From Muraenolepis orangiensis (lineage: Eukaryota > Chordata > Actinopteri > Gadiformes > Muraenolepididae): a stretch of 64,000 bases of DNA. Positions 59,243 to 64,000 of this stretch are shown here, in pieces. Each line of letters opens with the position of its first letter. The stretch's first letter is position 1. Location of the stretch: contig CM051004.1 in NCBI GenBank assembly GCA_027704905.1, positions 12,012,103 to 12,076,102 on the forward strand. Reading direction: 5' to 3'. The notes below the pieces were generated by a model. The model made no database searches and was not told where the DNA came from. It was given only the letters and a program-made list of their open reading frames with translations. Made by a program: the position numbers and the translations under genes.

Positions 59243-60352
59243 ACCGCCATGAATCAACGTTTTCAGAAATACTGTATACGTTTTTTACGTCCACACAAAG
59301 TGAGGCTGGCATTTTCAGATGTATCCACTTTGGATACAGACAGAAAGGCATGAAGCAAGTTATCAGATTCTTCCCATTGTAGTTCATACTAAGACTGACT
59401 AAAAGAGCCCCTTAGATAGCCACTATCCAAAACATACATGACATGATACATGACAACATAAATGGCAAAAGAAAGATACACCCTCTTTTTTGTAGCAAAA
59501 TTGGTTTTCTCTTCTCCAAACGTCCTCTAAACGTCTTAGTTCAAGTGTGCCAGGGATGGGTAGCCAGTAGCCAGTATGTTGGGCCACAGTTGGGCCTTAC
59601 ACTAAATGTTTTTCTCCAATCTTCAGCAAACGCCCACTCAGTCCTAATTCAAGTGGGCCAAAGCTGGGTCACACGTTTGTAGTAGATTGGACATTGGACA
59701 CAAATCTGAAGATTCTTTGTGTTTTCTGTTCTTTTTTGCCCCAAAGTTTATTTTCATCTCTAAACTTCCACTCTCTCTGTTGAAGTGTGCCACAGGTGTG
59801 GTTGCATGTTTAGAAGAAGATATAAGAGAAACATGACAGAAATAGGGAAAATAAAATATAAACAGTTGAAATATAAACGTCCTGTTTTTTTATTTTGCCG
59901 CAGTTCAATCGTGCCGAAGCTCGATCGCAAGTAACGACGAAGATTGGATGAACTTGTGTTACGACTCCACACTTGATAATGGGGTGTCTTGTGTCTGTGT
60001 ACTCTATTCTGTGCCTGTTTGTCTCCCCCAGGTGTTCGTCAATTGTATGTGCGTGTGTCCTGTCAATCGTCATCACCTGTTGTTAATCATCTATCTACCT
60101 GCCCTGTCGTCCAATCAGAGGACGACACGGCATTATGTTTTCTCTTTGTTGTGCAGTAGACAAAGGCTTACTGGAAATCAGTGGAAATCATCAGTGTACT
60201 GCACTGTATTCATGATGCTGCTGTACTACTGTCACTTTAAAATGCTTTATGCACCATTCGCATGTATATGGCTGTATATATATATATATTTAAATATATA
60301 TAGATATATAAGATATATAAGATATATAAGATATATATATATATACATATAT
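59243..60352. other. Non-coding DNA with degenerate repeats
   Basis: Three loosely related blocks around 59520, 59625 and 59760 share AAACGTC/AAACGCC followed by TTCAAGTGTGCC-like sequence. The region 59940-60130 has CAGGTGTTCGTCAATT and CCTGTCGTCCAATCAG, vaguely like the block at 16560-16720. No gene is seen. Confidence 0.4.
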
Positions 60353-60389
60353 AAAACTATACACAATAAAGTGACTGATGGATGATACA

Positions 60390-60439
<50 letters not shown>

Positions 60440-60476
60440 TGTATCATCCATCAGTCACTTTATTGTGTATAGTTTT
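60353..60476. repeat. 124-bp palindrome with TA core
   Basis: 40-base arms, starting AAAACTATACACAATAAAG on the left and returning as the exact complement on the right, surround a (TA)n centre (about 60393-60437). It would extrude as a cruciform. Confidence 0.9.
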
Positions 60477-60593
60477 GTTATAGTATAGTGTTGTTTATTG
60501 TGTAGAGTATATATTAGGTAGTAAATTGTGTTGTTTATAGTATAGTATTGCATAGGTTAGCATAGCATAGTATATAATTGTTGTTACAATTCT

Positions 60594-60680
60594 GAATGCG
60601 GGAGTGAATGGAGAGTAAGCATTCCTCTAAGCATTCCTACTTGTTGCACAAGGCAAATAAGAACATCTTGAATCATGAAT
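60594..60680 (+). repeat. Dispersed repeat fragment (GTAAGCATTCC family)
   Basis: AATGCGGGAGTGAATGGAG, GTAAGCATTCC and CATCTTGAATCATGAA match the blocks at 3560-3620 (direct) and 6280-6350 (inverted). Confidence 0.5.
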
Positions 60681-61232
60681 TTTTGTTTTGAACCACTGTT
60701 GGTCAACCAATGTTGTTATATCTTGTATAGTATTGTTGTTTTTTGTTTGGTATACTTACTTTGGTATACAACCATTACTTAAGTAATGGTTGTTTGTCTG
60801 CTTTTGTGTTAAAGGCTGTACGTGGTGCAGTATCTTTGTTTTGGTTATTCACACAGGAGCCAGGGACAGGTAACCAGCCCATGAGTTTACATCACACAGC
60901 TATACTTACATTAGGTTAGGAGCTCCATGGATTAACATACATTCAGTGGCGGCTGGTGCATTTGTCACCAGGGGGGGCTATACCATTTTTTTTCATTTAC
61001 AATTACATATTGTTAATTACATTATATACAATTACTTTTTGTATTGAAATGTCGCCCTTCTGTCCATCACTTTCATCATGGCCACGCAAGGCCAGCTCAA
61101 AGGCACCACAGAACTTCACACAGTCTATTATTTTAGACTTTATTTGGTACATGGATACATAAACACATTTAAGAGGAAACAACGAGCCAAACACCAAAAC
61201 ACATTCAAAGCAGCTCTGAACAGGTGAGTTTG

Positions 61233-61256
61233 GTGAGTGATTTAAACAAGCAGGTG

Positions 61257-61289
<33 letters not shown>

Positions 61290-61318
61290 ATATATACCTG
61301 CTTGTTTAAATCACTCAC
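61233..61318. repeat. Palindrome with AT core inside the hAT element
   Basis: Arms of about 23 bases (GTGAGTGATTTAAACAAGC and onward, with exact complement ending at 61318) surround an AT-rich centre at 61257-61296. Confidence 0.92.
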
Positions 61319-61396
61319 GAAAACTATATCAATCACTCAACAAAAATATATATATATCGGCACACACTGACAAAAAACACTGACATATATTTGTAA

Positions 61397-61468
61397 GTGT
61401 GTGTGTGTGTTTTTGCGTATGTGTTTGTGCGTGTGTGCGTGCGTGTGTGTGTCTGTGTGTGAGTGTGC

Positions 61469-61531
<63 letters not shown>
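61397..61531. repeat. Imperfect (GT)n microsatellite
   Basis: GT-rich run with several GC and CT interruptions in its left half and pure GT in its right half, inside the hAT element. Confidence 0.95.
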
Positions 61532-61532
<1 letters not shown>

Positions 61533-62002
61533 CCGCAGAGACAGAGCATAATATGCTTTTCCTAGTAGTACACTGTGACGCACACAAATGACGATGCTCG
61601 ATGCTCCAAAGTTTTCCGGGAGGGCTGTTTGAAAACAGCCCCCCCGAAGACGTTTTGAGGACGCTGATTGGCTGAATTGGCTGAATCAGCGGCTAAACTG
61701 CTACAGAGACCCGCCTCCGTGGGGCTATTTCTCTACAGCCCCCCCAGCATCGTTAAGGCTGCAGTGTACTAGGCATATGTGTACTAGGAAAAGCATATTA
61801 CGTTGCGCAAATTATTTTAAAATCATATTTTACACATATTTCTGGGTGCATTCCATATTTTAAACACACACATATTGACAATTTATATATATATATATTA
61901 TTTTTTTTATTATCATTATTTTTTTATATTTTGTTTGTGCGTGTGGTTTAGGGGGGGCGGCGCCCCATCGCCCCCTATGGGCCAGCCGCCACTGCATACA
62001 TT

Positions 62003-62865
62003 ATGTTAATACATGGGTTAGGCAGTTTATTTTATTTTAATTATTGTATTTCTTCCCTTGTTTTTCCCTGTTGTGTGGTGTGTGGATTATATAATACATT
62101 TGTTATCACTTTCAATTAGTTGTTTGGTCCATTGTGGACCACGCACCACGCACTTCCCCACTCCTCCCGCTGTGTACCATGTGAGGCCCGTCTCTTCCCT
62201 AGACTTCCATTCCACCAGGAGGGTGCTAACACTTTACAGACATGGCGAAAGAATAAAAGATAATGAGGGACCCTTTTCCCCAGAGTTCCTCATTAGGGTT
62301 TTGTTCTCAGACCAGTACCCTGCCCTTGCTAGTGGTCATCCACAGCATCTCACTGAAGCCTCACTGAAGCCTTTCACTCTCACTGAAGCCCTGAGCCCTT
62401 TCAGTCAGGTGTGGTTGGGTTTTTAAAACTTTTTATTTATTTTTTGTTGCAGAGAATTGCATAATCAACACAATTTCCTAGTTGTTGCTTTCGTCATTCG
62501 ATAAAGCACTTTAGAGCAGCCTTATTTCCCTTGAAGCCCTTTGAGACTGTACCTGTGATTAAGGGCTAACAATCTTTTAATTGACTTGATTTAAATGATA
62601 TACTTATCGCTTACGAATGTAGCACTGTGCCAGTGTATCCTACACAGATCATTTAAACTGTAAAATGAATGTTATCCCTGGTGTCCCTTCAATACTTCAC
62701 TTTAACTATAAAAAAAAAATATTTGTCATTTCATGTATAGTATAGTAAAAGATATAGTAAGTCTTGTTTTTATAATGTGTTTTATAATTCATTGAAACAA
62801 TTTGAGTGCAATTCAAGTGCAGCTTTTTAAAAGTTCAAAGATATTGTTGTAGGCTCAGCAGCAGC
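62003..62865. other. Non-coding DNA before gene J
   Basis: No exon, transposon end or long repeat recognised. There is a short direct triplication of CACTGAAGCC near 62351-62390. The region downstream of the gene J stop (below 62866) should include its 3' UTR. Confidence 0.4.
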
Positions 62866-63776
<911 letters not shown>

Positions 63777-64000
63777 CTGTAGAGAGAAAGGCATCCAGGT
63801 GAAATGGATCAGATATCACCATTTAAGGGATTGTGTTTGAAGTCTTTCGTAGACAGGTTGTCAAGTTATAAGGGAAAAATATGACATTTTAAAAAGAAAC
63901 AAACTGTTTTTTGTTATTATGAAAGCTCACACATGTCATGTACAGTACCTGTATCTGTAGGATATGTTGGCTTGCCTAGCACGCTTTACTTACATGAGAT

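Larger units (their letters stand above)
60944..61994. mobile_element. Non-autonomous hAT element with 8-bp target duplication
   Basis: Left terminus CAGTGGCGGCTGG, right terminus CCAGCCGCCACTG. The 8-bp direct repeat CATACATT flanks it exactly (60936-60943 and 61995-62002), which is diagnostic of hAT-type insertion. About 1051 bp with no transposase. It contains a TA-centred palindrome, a long GT run and an inner segment shared with 56448-56598. Confidence 0.93.

Overview
The window is vertebrate nuclear DNA, almost certainly from a ray-finned fish. It has small exons with GT-AG introns, fish-type LINEs, tRNA-derived SINEs and hAT and pogo-like elements. Its dinucleotide microsatellites are exceptionally long, often 100-230 bp. 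That density of long GT/GA repeats is typical of codfishes, but the species is an inference. Two runs of exactly 1000 N mark scaffold gaps of unknown size.

The theme is a cluster of Cys-loop ligand-gated ion channel genes of the 5-HT3 (serotonin receptor type 3)-like family. On the minus strand lie gene A (2085-8614), gene B (9380-12551), a two-exon relic C (15471-16201), gene D (19161-22811), broken gene E (26935 to the gap at 30513), frameshifted gene F (32582-36263) and gene G (40626-45885). On the plus strand lie relic H (50620-51432) and gene I (51848-55111). I rebuilt A, B, D, G and I exon by exon. All share the same nine-part exon plan: signal peptide, N-terminal strand exon, a 45-nt exon, loop A exon, Cys-loop exon, pre-M1 exon, 211-nt M1-M2 exon, M3 exon, and MA-helix/M4 exon. 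Each gives an uninterrupted reading frame of 465-482 residues. A is the most 5-HT3A/B-like. B, C, H and I form one subgroup and D, E, F and G another.

18082-30513 and 31514-43954 are two nearly identical ~12.4 kb copies in direct orientation, separated only by the first 1000-N gap. Each carries a gene pair (D+E, F+G). The second gap (56903-57902) is also flanked by matching sequence (56003-56372 and 58873-59242), and a hAT element sits at the junction in only one copy. Both look like unmerged haplotypes, although a genuine recent tandem duplication is possible for the first. E is interrupted by a SINE inside its pore exon and F by a one-base deletion.

The remainder is mobile and repetitive DNA: a LINE at 16880-18083, a second decayed LINE at 47388-50010, a Ty3/Gypsy fragment at 50157-50298, a pogo/Tigger-like element inside an intron of G, and two non-autonomous hAT elements with 8-bp target duplications at 57910-58870 and 60944-61994. 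There are also long palindromes and many microsatellites. At the right edge is the 3' end of an unrecognised gene J (62866-63776, minus). No RNA genes, CRISPR arrays or bacterial features were seen.
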